Assembly (NCBI GenBank): GCA_035541895.1
Contig: DATKMK010000043.1
Location: 62,001 to 126,000 of the forward strand
Source of the DNA: DATKMK01 sp035541895
GTDB taxonomy: Bacteria; Desulfobacterota; Binatia; HRBIN30; JACQVA1
Length of the DNA: 64,000 nucleotides
Direction: 5' to 3'
Shown here: positions 8,600 to 16,913 of the stretch, in pieces
How the letters are laid out: each line of letters starts with the position of its first letter
Numbering within the stretch: position 1 is the stretch's first letter
Made by a program: the position numbers and the translations under genes
The notes under the pieces: model-generated
What the model saw: only the letters and a program-made list of their open reading frames with translations
Database searches by the model: none
Told to the model about the DNA's origin: nothing

Positions 8600-9589
8600 T
8601 CAGAACGGCGGACGCTCGGCGATCGATGCGTCGACCGCGGGCGCCGTCGCGTGCTCGGGGCGAGCCGACGCCAGCCGCAACACCTCGAGGTATCCACGCG
8701 TCACGCACGCGCGGTCGAGGATGCCGCGATCCCGCAGCATGCGGTGCATGCGCGGGAGATTGTAGAGCGGCACCGTCATCAGCAAATGATGCTCGAGGTG
8801 GTAGTTCACGCGGTTGGGCGCGATCAACAGACGCTCCCACCAGTTGACCAGCGTCGTGCGCGTGTTGCGCAACTCGTCGGCGTTGTCCGGCACCATCCCG
8901 TGCTCGGCAATCGAGCGAATCCGCATCGCCAGGCTATAGGTCGTCAACCACGCGACCACCCACAAGAGATACAGCGCCGCATAACCCCACAGCGTCAGAA
9001 GCGCGAGCAACACGGCGTTGGTGATGATGACGCCGTGGAGCGCCGTCACGCCGGCGCCGTCCTTGCGCGCGACGCGTCCGCGTGACAGGCCGAGGTCGCG
9101 CTTGAAGGTCGCCCTGGCCCGTTTCCACCCGGTTTGACCGGAGAGATCGCGCCAGATCTTGCGGCGCAAGCTCGCGCGGGTCACCGGAAACGGCGCCGCG
9201 AGACCGAGGTCGGGGTCATCGAGCGTTCCGGTCTTGGCGTGATGCTGCAAGTGATACGCGCGGTACGGCCGGAGATCGCCCCAGACCGGAAAGGCGCACA
9301 GCCAGTTGCCGACCCAGTCGTTGAGCTGCCGGCTGTTGAACAGAATCCGGTGCGCCGCCTCGTGCATCATGATGGCGCAGCCGAGTTGGCGCGCACCGAT
9401 CACGACGAGCGCAATCAGAATGGTCAACGGGTTGGGCGCCCACGCCACCAGCGCGAACGCTGCGAAGACCAGTCCCCAGTTGGCGCCGATCGACAGCCAG
9501 GCGCGCCCATCGCTGCGTTCGAGCAGCGCATCGATCTCGGCGCGGGAGAACGCGTCGAGCCATTTCGTCGGAGCGGTGGTCGTGGTCAT
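8600..9589 (-). CDS. Membrane fatty acid desaturase
   Basis: 329-residue integral membrane di-iron desaturase/hydroxylase-type protein. The three histidine boxes are present: H-E-A-A-H at 76-80, H-L-Q-H-H at 113-117, and H-L-E-H-H near residue 264. Hydrophobic pairs precede the first box and lie between the second and third. It probably introduces a double bond into, or hydroxylates, an acyl chain at the inner membrane. ATG 9589 is supported by GGAGGAACC just upstream. It overlaps the stop of the PaaX-type regulator by ATGA. A much longer in-frame ORF upstream is antisense-type sequence and was not used. Confidence 0.88.
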   Translation of the reverse strand: MTTTTAPTKWLDAFSRAEIDALLERSDGRAWLSIGANWGLVFAAFALVAWAPNPLTILIALVVIGARQLGCAIMMHEAAHRILFNSRQLNDWVGNWLCAFPVWGDLRPYRAYHLQHHAKTGTLDDPDLGLAAPFPVTRASLRRKIWRDLSGQTGWKRARATFKRDLGLSRGRVARKDGAGVTALHGVIITNAVLLALLTLWGYAALYLLWVVAWLTTYSLAMRIRSIAEHGMVPDNADELRNTRTTLVNWWERLLIAPNRVNYHLEHHLLMTVPLYNLPRMHRMLRDRGILDRACVTRGYLEVLRLASARPEHATAPAVDASIAERPPF

Positions 9590-10458
9590 CTGGTTCCTCC
9601 AACGGCCGCGGTTCGCAGCCAATCTTCCTCGTGTGCCATGCGCGTGTCGGCCGGGGCGTGGCGATGCGGAGCACCGCTCGCCCGCATGAAGCCCGCCCAG
9701 CAGGCGCGGCCGAGCCGATCGTAGCGTCGCATCGCGTCGAGCAACGCGGTCCGCTCCGCCGCCGGCACCAGCGGTTCGGGGAGCAGCGGATCGAGCACGA
9801 GCTGGCGAATGACTTGCCCGCCTAGTCGAAACGCTTCGGTCATCGCGTGGCGCTCGGCCAACTGCGGCAAGCGTCGCTCGCTCTGCGCCAGCATGCTGAT
9901 CGATCGGCGATAGCCGGCGCGCAGCGCGGCGACATCCCACAGCGCCAGGGCACGCTCCTCGGTCGCCGGATCGAACTGATCGACGACGAAGACGAGCCCT
10001 TCCGCTTCGAGACCGAGCGCATGAAGCTGCGCCCGCATCTCGGTTACCCCGCCGCGCAGATTGTCGGGGCGAACGTTGAAACCGGGCTCCAGCGTGCGAA
10101 AACCGAGAAAGCGCAAGGCGCGGGCGCGCCGGCGCACTTCCGGTCCCGTCAATCGCGGCCGGCGAGTCGATCGATGAACGCCGATCCATCCACCGTCCCA
10201 GCGAACGACCCGATCATCCAGCGTCCGCCACGTCGTCACCTGCCGGCGCATCGCCTCGGCCTGCACGCCGAGCGCGTATTGCCCGCGATCGTCGCGGGCG
10301 ACGCGGCCCTCAGCGAGTAACCGCGCCAGCGCCACGCGGATGCTGTTGTCCGCAATGTCGAAGTGTTCCGCCGCCGCGATCAACGCGCGCACCGGCATCG
10401 CGCCGCCGCGCAGCGTCGACAAGAGATCCAAGATGAAGCTTTTGGCGGTGGGGTTCAC
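9586..10458 (-). CDS. PaaX family transcriptional regulator
   Basis: 290 residues. An N-terminal winged helix-turn-helix covers about residues 1-65, with the family pattern F-I-L-D-L-L-S-T-L-R and D-N-S-I-R-V-A-L-A-R-L-L-A-E-G. The central domain has the PaaX features R-W-D-G-G-W and L-G-F-R-x-L-x-P-G-F-x-V-R-P-D-N-L. A helical C-terminal domain follows. PaaX proteins generally repress phenylacetyl-CoA or related catabolic genes and release DNA on binding an acyl-CoA. Here the gene overlaps the desaturase start by ATGA, with no paa genes in the window, so the likely target is its own operon and the likely ligand an acyl-CoA (inference). Confidence 0.85.
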   Translation of the reverse strand: MNPTAKSFILDLLSTLRGGAMPVRALIAAAEHFDIADNSIRVALARLLAEGRVARDDRGQYALGVQAEAMRRQVTTWRTLDDRVVRWDGGWIGVHRSTRRPRLTGPEVRRRARALRFLGFRTLEPGFNVRPDNLRGGVTEMRAQLHALGLEAEGLVFVVDQFDPATEERALALWDVAALRAGYRRSISMLAQSERRLPQLAERHAMTEAFRLGGQVIRQLVLDPLLPEPLVPAAERTALLDAMRRYDRLGRACWAGFMRASGAPHRHAPADTRMAHEEDWLRTAAVGGTR

Positions 10459-10529
10459 GCGCCGCAGACATTACCGAATCTGCACGACATATGCAAGCGA
10501 TGTAATATTCGTGCGTCCCGGACCATGCG

Positions 10530-10793
10530 TCACCGCTGATCACGGCCGCGTGTGGCCGGTGCGCGAAACAGCCGGTCAAGATGGGGCGACGCACCGTAAG
10601 CAAGCGCGGCGCCCCCGAGCACGTTGAAGGCGATGCCGATTTGGCTGTAGTTCCACCATCCCAACACCAGTAAGAAGACCCCGATCGGAAGCGCGAGACT
10701 CGCCGCGGGGCGGCTCATCGAGCCTCGTCGCAGACTCGCCCAGCCCGCTATGCCGCCGACGATGGAACCGACTTGAAGGCCGGAGTCGATCAT
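10530..10793 (-). CDS. Small hypothetical membrane protein
   Basis: 87 residues, no recognised family. Two hydrophobic stretches are visible, a Gly-rich one at about 5-20 and a longer one at about 33-68 that may form two helices with W-W-N-Y between them. The tail is basic. It starts 12 bp after the antiporter gene ends on the same strand, so it is probably translated from the same message and may be a small accessory subunit. That role is inferred only from position. Confidence 0.5.
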   Translation of the reverse strand: MIDSGLQVGSIVGGIAGWASLRRGSMSRPAASLALPIGVFLLVLGWWNYSQIGIAFNVLGGAALAYGASPHLDRLFRAPATRGRDQR

Positions 10794-10805
10794 CGCAATT
10801 CGGAT

Positions 10806-12269
10806 TCAACCGGCCAGCGACGGGCTACGCCGCCCATGGGGCGGCGCGCCGACAGCGCGCACGCGCTCGTGCGGCATGAAGAGCGACGCCACGCCGTCGA
10901 GCACCATCGTCACGCCGACAAACAACGCCAGCAACGTGGCCAGCGACGATGCAGACGCCAGCCCCTTGTCGTCAAATCGGAGGGCGGCAATCGCCCCAAC
11001 CGCTGCGACGACGATGCCGCGCGGCGCCAACCAGCCGAGACACAATCGTTCGCGCCAGTTCGATTCGATGTGGAGCGTCGCGACCAAAACGCTGAGCGGA
11101 CGGATCAGCGCGGCCGCGATCACGAGCAGGGCAAGACGGGTCCATCCGAGTTGCACGATGTCGGCGGCGCGCAGTCGTGAGAGCAGCAGCACGATCACGA
11201 TCGCTTGCAGCGTGGTGCTGGCGCTCGATTCGCGGATGTCGCCGGGCAACGGCACCGCCGTCTGATTCGCCGACACGAACCCCAAGACGCCAACGGCGAG
11301 GAACCCCGAATCGGCCTGCAGCCAACTCGCGACGCTAAACACCGCGACAACCACGGTCGCGACCATGCTCCGTTGCAGCCCCGGCGGCATGCCGCCGGGC
11401 TTGAGCACCAGCACCACCAGAGCGGCACCCAGCAGTCCCAAGACGCCGGCAACCCACACCAGGTTGATCAGCGCCACCGGCATATCCTGGGCAAAGGAAC
11501 TCATGCCGAACAATACACCCTGCACACACAATGCGATCGCAGCGACGCTCAGCGGCAGGAGGACCGCACTTTCGCAGTCGAGCAGCGCGGCCAGCTCACT
11601 TCCAGATGCCATCGACATGCTGACGGTCGGCGCGGCAGTCGCCACCGCCACACCGAACAGAGCCGCCATTGGGAACGTGAGCCCGAGCAGGTAGCCGGCG
11701 ATGGTCGTTCCTACCAGTGCGCCGCCGACTCCGATGCCAACCTGACGCTTCAAAAACGGCCCGAACGTGCGCAGCGTCGCGCGGCTCAGCCGCCGGCCTT
11801 CCTCGTACACGATGAACCCGACGAGCAGCGACAGCAGCGGCAAAAACAAGTTCCCCAATAGGGCATCAGGGTCGAGCCAGTCCGTGATCGGTCCCACCAC
11901 TATCGCCGCGACCAGCAGGAGATACGACGATGGGACTCCGATCAGCCACGCCAGCCATTGAGCAGCGATGCCGATCCCTCCGATGCTCGCCAGCTTGACG
12001 ACGATTTCTTCGTCGCAGACCGCACTATTCGAGCGGTGGCGCCGCCGCGCATCGACGGCGCCCGGCGCGCGGCGGAAAAACCGCGGTTTCACATTTTGAG
12101 GGGAATCGGGATGCGGCCGCGGATTCTGCCAGTTGTAGGCGAACTGCGTGCCCGCGAGCGGCGCTCGTGACGCCGGCATCACCGCCTGCGCGCGTGTGCG
12201 CGCGGCGCCGAGACCAACGTTCGCTGTCGCGACGATCAGGGCGAAGAGTGCTGCGCGCCCGTAGGTCAT
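10806..12269 (-). CDS. Cation:proton antiporter (CPA1/NhaP-like)
   Basis: From about residue 95 on, the protein is a polytopic membrane domain with 11-13 hydrophobic helices and features of sodium/proton exchangers: a first helix followed by a short I-G-V-P-S segment, charged residues inside helices (F-I-V-Y-E-E-G-R-R-L), and a late L-A-P-R-G-I-V-V-A-A-V signature of the NhaP branch. It should exchange Na+ or K+ for H+ at the inner membrane. The start is uncertain. ATG 12269 gives a signal-peptide-like hydrophobic start followed by ~65 polar residues unusual for the family, and a GTG near 12090 is another option. No good start lies right before the first conserved helix. Confidence 0.75.
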   Translation of the reverse strand: MTYGRAALFALIVATANVGLGAARTRAQAVMPASRAPLAGTQFAYNWQNPRPHPDSPQNVKPRFFRRAPGAVDARRRHRSNSAVCDEEIVVKLASIGGIGIAAQWLAWLIGVPSSYLLLVAAIVVGPITDWLDPDALLGNLFLPLLSLLVGFIVYEEGRRLSRATLRTFGPFLKRQVGIGVGGALVGTTIAGYLLGLTFPMAALFGVAVATAAPTVSMSMASGSELAALLDCESAVLLPLSVAAIALCVQGVLFGMSSFAQDMPVALINLVWVAGVLGLLGAALVVLVLKPGGMPPGLQRSMVATVVVAVFSVASWLQADSGFLAVGVLGFVSANQTAVPLPGDIRESSASTTLQAIVIVLLLSRLRAADIVQLGWTRLALLVIAAALIRPLSVLVATLHIESNWRERLCLGWLAPRGIVVAAVGAIAALRFDDKGLASASSLATLLALFVGVTMVLDGVASLFMPHERVRAVGAPPHGRRSPSLAG

Positions 12270-12351
12270 CCGCCTGAAGAGGAGAGCATCGGACTCGCGA
12301 CGCGTCAAGTCAGCGCTGCCCCAAACCAACAAGGGCCATCGCCCGGCGCAC

Positions 12352-12930
12352 CTACGCGCCGCTGCCGCGTCTACTCAGTTCGCGGTGACGAAAGCAGTCG
12401 AGGAGATGGTCGTTCACCATCCCGGTCGCTTGCATGAACGCGTAGCAGATCGTTGGCCCGACGAAGCGGAATCCCCGCCGCTTGAGCGCGCGACTCATCT
12501 GCTCGGCGTCGGGCGTCTGCGCCGGCACGTCGCCCGACCGACGCCAGCGGTTTTGCATCGGCCGCCCGCCGGTGAACGACCAGATGAACGCGTCGAAGCT
12601 GCCAAATTCGGCGCGCACCGCCAGGAATGCGCGGGCATTACTGACCGCCGACTCGATCTTCAGCCGATTGCGCACGACGCCCGGGTCCGCCAACAGCCGG
12701 TTGATCTCGCCGCACCCGAACGCCGCGACTCGCTTGGCGTCGAATCGAGCGAACGCGCGGCGGTAGTGTTCACGCTTGCGCAGAATCGTGAGCCAACTGA
12801 GTCCGGCCTGCGCGCCTTCGAGAATGAGAAGCTCGAACAGCCGGCGATCGTCGTGCACCGGCACGCCCCACTCTTGATCGTGATACCGGATGTTCAGCGG
12901 ATCGTCGCCCGCCCATGTGCAGCGCGTCAT
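12352..12930 (-). CDS. tag: DNA-3-methyladenine glycosylase I
   Basis: 192-residue base-excision repair enzyme that removes 3-methyladenine from alkylated DNA. Family features are intact: the N-terminal M-x-R-C-x-W with zinc ligand Cys, Y-H-D-x-E-W-G (second zinc ligand and base pocket), W-x-x-I-L-x-K-R and the C-terminal V-N-D-H-x-x-x-C-F zinc-ligand pair. An in-frame ATG four codons upstream (12942) is an alternative; I chose the one beginning M-T-R-C as in family members. It stands alone, divergent from the aminotransferase gene at 13042. Confidence 0.93.
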   Translation of the reverse strand: MTRCTWAGDDPLNIRYHDQEWGVPVHDDRRLFELLILEGAQAGLSWLTILRKREHYRRAFARFDAKRVAAFGCGEINRLLADPGVVRNRLKIESAVSNARAFLAVRAEFGSFDAFIWSFTGGRPMQNRWRRSGDVPAQTPDAEQMSRALKRRGFRFVGPTICYAFMQATGMVNDHLLDCFRHRELSRRGSGA

Positions 12931-13041
12931 CGCGCCACCCATAGATCACCCCGGCTCGATCGCCAAGCATCGCTTCCACGATCGACGGAGATGGCGAAGA
13001 GGTGCTTGACGCCGCAAGCTGTAAGAGCGAGGTTGACCGTC

Positions 13042-13911
13042 ATGGACATCTACATCGACGGCGAGTGGTATTCCCGTGAGCACGCGAAAGTCTCGGTGTT
13101 CGATCATGGCCTGCTCTACGGTGACGGCGTGTTCGAAGGCATCCGGGTGTACAGCCGGCGTATCTTCCGACTCGATGCGCACCTCGATCGACTGTACGCG
13201 TCGGCGCGGGCGCTGGCGCTCGACATGCCGCTCGATCTCAGCGCCATGGCCGCGGTGGTCCGGGAAGCCGTGGCGCGCAATCGCAAAGAGGACGGGTACA
13301 TTCGTCTGGTGGTAACACGCGGCGTCGGTGATCTCGGCATCGATCCGCGCAAATGCGCGCGCGCCAGCGTGATCGTCATCGTCACCGACATCGCGGTTTA
13401 CCCGCGCGAGTTGTACGCCAGCGGTATTAGCGTGGTCACGTCCGCAACCCGACAAGTCTCGCACGACGCCTTCGATCCGCGGGTGAAGTCGCTCAACTAT
13501 CTGAAGAACGTGCTGGCGAAGATCGACGCCAACCGCACCGGCGCGCACGAGGCGATCATGTTGAACAGCGCCGGTTTCGTCGCCGAATGCACCGCCGACA
13601 ATCTCTTCGTCATTCGTGCCGGGCGCTTGCTGACACCGTCGCCGCAGGATGGCGCGCTCGAAGGCATAACCCGCGGCGCGATTCTCGAGCTCGCCGCCGA
13701 GGCCAGCATCGCCGCCGGCGAATCGCGGCTGACGCGCTACGACTTGTACACGGCCGACGAGTGCTTCTTGAGCGGTACGGGCGCCGAGCTGATGTCGGTG
13801 ACCGCAGTCGACGGCCGCGCCATCGCCGACGGGCGGCCTGGGCCGATCACGCGCAAGCTCACCGAAGCCTTCCAGGCCCTTGTCCGCCACGAGGGCGATC
13901 CGGTGTGGTGA
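13042..13911 (+). CDS. ilvE: Branched-chain/class IV aminotransferase
   Basis: 289-residue PLP-dependent fold-type IV aminotransferase. Visible are D-H-G-L-L-Y-G-D-G-V-F-E-G near 21-33, the Schiff-base Lys at 149 in V-K-S-L-N-Y-L-K-N, the E-A-(I/x)-x-L-N-x-x-G and E-x-T-A-D-N-L-F segments, and the S-G-T-G-A-E phosphate cup. Most similar proteins reversibly transaminate branched-chain amino acids, but D-alanine aminotransferases share this layout, so the symbol is given with moderate certainty. Its stop codon lies in a repeat-like GT-rich tract that runs into the GNAT gene directly downstream. Confidence 0.85.
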   Translation: MDIYIDGEWYSREHAKVSVFDHGLLYGDGVFEGIRVYSRRIFRLDAHLDRLYASARALALDMPLDLSAMAAVVREAVARNRKEDGYIRLVVTRGVGDLGIDPRKCARASVIVIVTDIAVYPRELYASGISVVTSATRQVSHDAFDPRVKSLNYLKNVLAKIDANRTGAHEAIMLNSAGFVAECTADNLFVIRAGRLLTPSPQDGALEGITRGAILELAAEASIAAGESRLTRYDLYTADECFLSGTGAELMSVTAVDGRAIADGRPGPITRKLTEAFQALVRHEGDPVW

Positions 13912-13912
13912 G

Positions 13913-14362
13913 GTGGTGATTGGTCCGGGTGTCGGTGATCGGCCGGAATGCAACCTGCTGATCCGTCGGTTTCGCGCTGCGGACGAGGCTGCAGTGATCG
14001 AGTTGTGGCGTCGGTGCGGTCTCGTCGTGGCGGCCAACGATCCGGCGCGTGACATCGCGCGCAAGCTCGCCTATCAACCCGAGCTGTTCTTCGTCGGCAC
14101 CATCGATGACCGCGTCGTCGCAACGGTGATGGCGGGATACGAAGGACATCGCGGCTGGATCAATTACCTCGCGGTGTCGCCCGACAGGCAGCGCGCCGGA
14201 TTGGGCCGGCGCATGATGGCGCACGCCGAGCGGGCGCTGCAGGGATTGGGCTGTCCGAAGATCAATTTGCAGGTGCGGGCAACGAACACCGCTGTGGTCG
14301 AGTTCTACGAGCGGCGCGGCTTCGCCGTCGAGGATCGTGTCAGCATGGGTAAGCGGTTGTGA
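13913..14362 (+). CDS. GNAT family N-acetyltransferase (YpeA-like)
   Basis: About 150 residues covering one GNAT domain: beta-1/alpha-1 I-R-R-F-R-A-A-D-E, the conserved W-I-N-Y-L-A-V-S-P strand, the acetyl-CoA loop R-Q-R-A-G-L-G-R-R, and the late N-x-x-V-V-E-F-Y-E-R-R-G-F. It acetylates an unknown small amine or protein. The start is unclear. GTG 13913 or 13916 sits one or four bases after the ilvE stop, but the first dozen codons coincide with a low-complexity GT-rich tract similar to dispersed extragenic repeats in this window. An ATG at 13880 inside ilvE is also possible. Confidence 0.75.
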   Translation: MVIGPGVGDRPECNLLIRRFRAADEAAVIELWRRCGLVVAANDPARDIARKLAYQPELFFVGTIDDRVVATVMAGYEGHRGWINYLAVSPDRQRAGLGRRMMAHAERALQGLGCPKINLQVRATNTAVVEFYERRGFAVEDRVSMGKRL

Positions 14363-14363
14363 T

Positions 14364-14413
14364 GGTGACGGTGAATGTGATGGGAGTCGTGAATCGTGAG
14401 TAGTGAGTGGTGG
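14364..14413. repeat. Low-complexity GTGA-word repeat tract
   Basis: A tract built of short related words (GGTGACGGTGAATGTGATGG, GTCGTGAATCGTGAGTAG, TGAGTGG) directly follows the GNAT stop codon. The same words, often as the reverse complement ACTCACGATTCACC, recur at 52084-52099, 52188-52216, 52813-52842 and 52869-52890. Confidence 0.65.
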
Positions 14414-14423
14414 CCGGCCAATC

Positions 14424-14497
14424 GTAGCCGCACCCTTCAGGGTGCGTCCTTCCGGGTGATCGGCGATGGCGGCGCGCAGGCTGAAGCCTGCGGCTAC
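14424..14497. repeat. REP/MITE-like palindromic element, copy 1
   Basis: GTAGCCGCACCCTTCAGGG opens the element and GAAGCCTGCGGCTAC closes it. It holds two nested hairpins (GCACCCT..AGGGTGC and GCAGGCT..AGCCTGC) within outer arms GTAGCCGC/GCGGCTAC. A second copy lies at 35032-35094 with near-identical ends and a different, shorter centre. This is the structure of bacterial REP-type extragenic elements. Confidence 0.85.
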
Positions 14498-14551
14498 AGA
14501 AGATCCCGGTGGCAACGCAGATTCGTGTTGGCGGTGCTCATGCCGCGGAGT

Positions 14552-15550
14552 TCAGCGGTGCGCGAGCCGGCGCTCGATCTCTCGGTGCCGGTAATTGTCG
14601 GGTGGGTTCTCCGGCGGATGCGCGAGCAAGCTGGTCACGATCTTGTCGAGGTAAGTGGCAACCGGCTGGTGGGTGAACCTTAGCTCGCGTTGTGCCTTGC
14701 TCGGGTCGAGCTGGGACATCCACGGATCGCTGAACGGTGAGATGTCGACCGGGCGCAATGCGGCGTCGGGCAACGATGCGGCGGACACCGGCGCCAGTCT
14801 GGCCGGTGCACCGACAAGCACCGCCAGCATCGTGACTAACCCGGCAAGTGTGACGTCTTCCTCCTGGGACAGGTTGTAGGCCTCGCCAAATGTCGCCGGA
14901 TTGCCCAGCAACTCGGCAATGCAGTGCACGATGTCGCCACTATACACGTGGCGCATCGGTCGGGTGCCGCCATCAGGCAAGAGAACCGGACCGCCGTCGA
15001 GGATGCGCCAGAGATAGCTCTCGATGCGGCGATGATGGTCGCGTTCGCCGTTGACCATCGGGATGCGCAAGCGAGTCGCGGGGAAGCGCGCAGCGGCGAA
15101 CGCCTCCGCCAGCACATCTTCCGCCTGGCGCTTTCGCACTCCGTACTGCCAGTCCCATTGATCCGCCGGGTCGCTCGGCTTGGCCATCACCGGTCCTGTG
15201 TAGTCCGCCTCGCGCGCTGGGCGCGGGCAGTTCTCGCGCACGAGATAGACCTGGCCGCTGCTGATGAAGACGTAGTGCCCGACGTGCCCGTCACCGAGCA
15301 CGCGCACGACGTCGCGCGCATCGTCGCCGGTGAAGGCGGCGAAGTCGACGGCTGCATCGAATTGCCGTCCGGCCAGCACCCGACTGAAGTCCGCCGTCGT
15401 CCGATCGGCGATCAGTCGTTCGACCCGATCGCCGAACGGGTCCGGTGTTGTGCCGCGATTGAGGATCGTTACGCGATGCCCGGCGGCAATCAGCCGCCAC
15501 ACCAGTTGGTAGCCGACGAAGCGCGTTCCGCCGATGATGAGGACGTGCAT
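14552..15550 (-). CDS. NAD-dependent epimerase/dehydratase family protein (extended SDR)
   Basis: 332 residues. The Rossmann motif G-G-T-R-F-V-G at 7-13 binds NAD(P). An S-S-x-x-V-Y segment and Y-G-V-R-K at about 152-156 (Y-x-x-x-K) form the SDR catalytic region. A substrate-binding C-terminal half has R-H-V-Y-S-G-D-I as in the CSP41/isoflavone-reductase-like branch. Nucleotide sugars are the usual substrates, but no sugar-pathway genes are adjacent, so the function is left open. The gene stands alone between a repeat-rich region and the MFS exporter on the other strand. Confidence 0.82.
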   Translation of the reverse strand: MHVLIIGGTRFVGYQLVWRLIAAGHRVTILNRGTTPDPFGDRVERLIADRTTADFSRVLAGRQFDAAVDFAAFTGDDARDVVRVLGDGHVGHYVFISSGQVYLVRENCPRPAREADYTGPVMAKPSDPADQWDWQYGVRKRQAEDVLAEAFAAARFPATRLRIPMVNGERDHHRRIESYLWRILDGGPVLLPDGGTRPMRHVYSGDIVHCIAELLGNPATFGEAYNLSQEEDVTLAGLVTMLAVLVGAPARLAPVSAASLPDAALRPVDISPFSDPWMSQLDPSKAQRELRFTHQPVATYLDKIVTSLLAHPPENPPDNYRHREIERRLAHR

Positions 15551-15621
15551 GGCGTGTCTCTACCACACGTGAGGGTTCCAGCCGACGGCGATTGACGATC
15601 GTCAACCCGACTTCCGCAAGA

Positions 15622-15700
15622 CTCGCAGATCGCATATGGCGTATGCCCGATGGCTCGGACGATCGGCGATACGCGATCAGCGATATGCGCGCGATCCGAT
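15622..15700. repeat. Low-complexity palindromic tract between divergent genes
   Basis: The spacer upstream of the MFS gene is made of related words (CGCATATGGCGTATG, GATCGGCGATACGCGATC, GCGATATGCGC), which are locally self-complementary. It looks like another word-type extragenic repeat rather than a promoter, though regulatory palindromes cannot be excluded. Confidence 0.4.
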
Positions 15701-15716
15701 GCGCAGGGGGGCTGAC

Positions 15717-16913
15717 GTGGACCGAACCACCACACGCAATTTTGGCTTCTATCTGACCAGCCGCTTTTGCTCCGGCGCCGCGATGACAATGATGCGCGCG
15801 GCGATCGGATGGCACGTCTTCGCTCTGTCGCACTCGGCGTTTCATCTCGGGTTGGTCGGCCTGGTGCAATTCATTCCTGTGTTAAGTTTGACCTTGGTCG
15901 GCGGTGCGGTCGCCGACAGCTACGATCGACGTAAAGTCTGCATGGTGGCGCAGATTGTGCCGTTGGCGTGTGCGATCGGGTTGGCCGTGGCGACGTTTCG
16001 CGGCGCGGCGAGCCTGCCGCTTCTGTACACGATCGTGTTGTTCATCGCCGCGGCCGCGGCGTTCGACAATCCAGCGCGGGCCTCGTTGCTGCCGACCTTG
16101 GTGTCGCGCGACTACTTCCCGCGCGCGGTCACGATCGCGTCGACCAACCAAGCGTTAGCGTTCGTGACCGGGCCGACCATCGGCGGATTCGTGATCGCCG
16201 CGGGGGGTGTGGCGTCGACCTACGCGGTCTATGCCGTGTTGATCTGCGGTTCGTTGGCGGGGCTGACGTTCCTGCGACCGCAACCGTACGAAGGCGCGCC
16301 GCGGGCGGTCAGTTTGCGCGCCATCCGCGAGGGCCTATCATTCGTCTGGCGGCGGCAAGTGGTCTTGGGATGCATGACGCTCGACATGTTCGCCGTCATC
16401 TTCGGCGGCGCCACCGCGCTGCTGCCGATCTACGCCAACGAGATCTTGCAGGTCGGCGCGCGCGGCTACGGCCTGTTGACGTCGTCGCTCGAAGTGGGGG
16501 CGCTGCTGGCGTCGCTGGTGCTGACCGTGTTGCCGCCGATCACGCGCGCCGGACGCGCGCTGCTGATCGCGGTCGCCGGTTTCGGCCTCGCCACCGTGAT
16601 CTTCGGCCTGTCGCGCTGGTTTCCGCTCTCGGTGGTTGCGTACATGGCGGTCGGCGTCGCCGATCAAATCAGCGTGGTGATGCGCAGCACCGCGATCCAG
16701 TTGTCGACGCCCGATGAGATCCGCGGCCGGGTCAGCTCGGTGAACTTCATCTTCATCGGCGCCTCCAACCAGCTCGGCGCGGTGGAATCCGGCTTTGTTG
16801 CGGCGGCGACCAGCGCGCCGTTCTCGGTAGTGAGCGGCGGCCTGGCGTGCCTAGTCGTGTTGGCGATCGTGGCGGCAAGAATGCCGGAGTTACGGCGCTA
16901 TCGAGTGGGTTAA
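15717..16913 (+). CDS. MFS transporter (EntS/TetV-like multidrug exporter branch)
   Basis: 398-residue inner-membrane protein with about 12 helices. The loop between helices 2 and 3 has the short motif A form G-G-A-V-A-D-S-Y-D-R-R-K. F-D-N-P-A-R and a late D-Q-I-S-V-V-M-R-S-T-A-I-Q segment match the EntS/MFS_3 branch, whose members export siderophores or drugs. I chose GTG 15717 because AGGGGGGC lies just before it; ATG 15699 in the same frame is the alternative. Its stop overlaps the convergent DsbA-fold gene by 4 bp. Confidence 0.85.
   Translation: MDRTTTRNFGFYLTSRFCSGAAMTMMRAAIGWHVFALSHSAFHLGLVGLVQFIPVLSLTLVGGAVADSYDRRKVCMVAQIVPLACAIGLAVATFRGAASLPLLYTIVLFIAAAAAFDNPARASLLPTLVSRDYFPRAVTIASTNQALAFVTGPTIGGFVIAAGGVASTYAVYAVLICGSLAGLTFLRPQPYEGAPRAVSLRAIREGLSFVWRRQVVLGCMTLDMFAVIFGGATALLPIYANEILQVGARGYGLLTSSLEVGALLASLVLTVLPPITRAGRALLIAVAGFGLATVIFGLSRWFPLSVVAYMAVGVADQISVVMRSTAIQLSTPDEIRGRVSSVNFIFIGASNQLGAVESGFVAAATSAPFSVVSGGLACLVVLAIVAARMPELRRYRVG

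Noticed and set aside
9590..10189. N-terminal extension of the desaturase frame
   Set aside because: Overlaps the PaaX gene in another frame, is Arg/Ala-rich, and ATG 9589 has a good ribosome-binding site.
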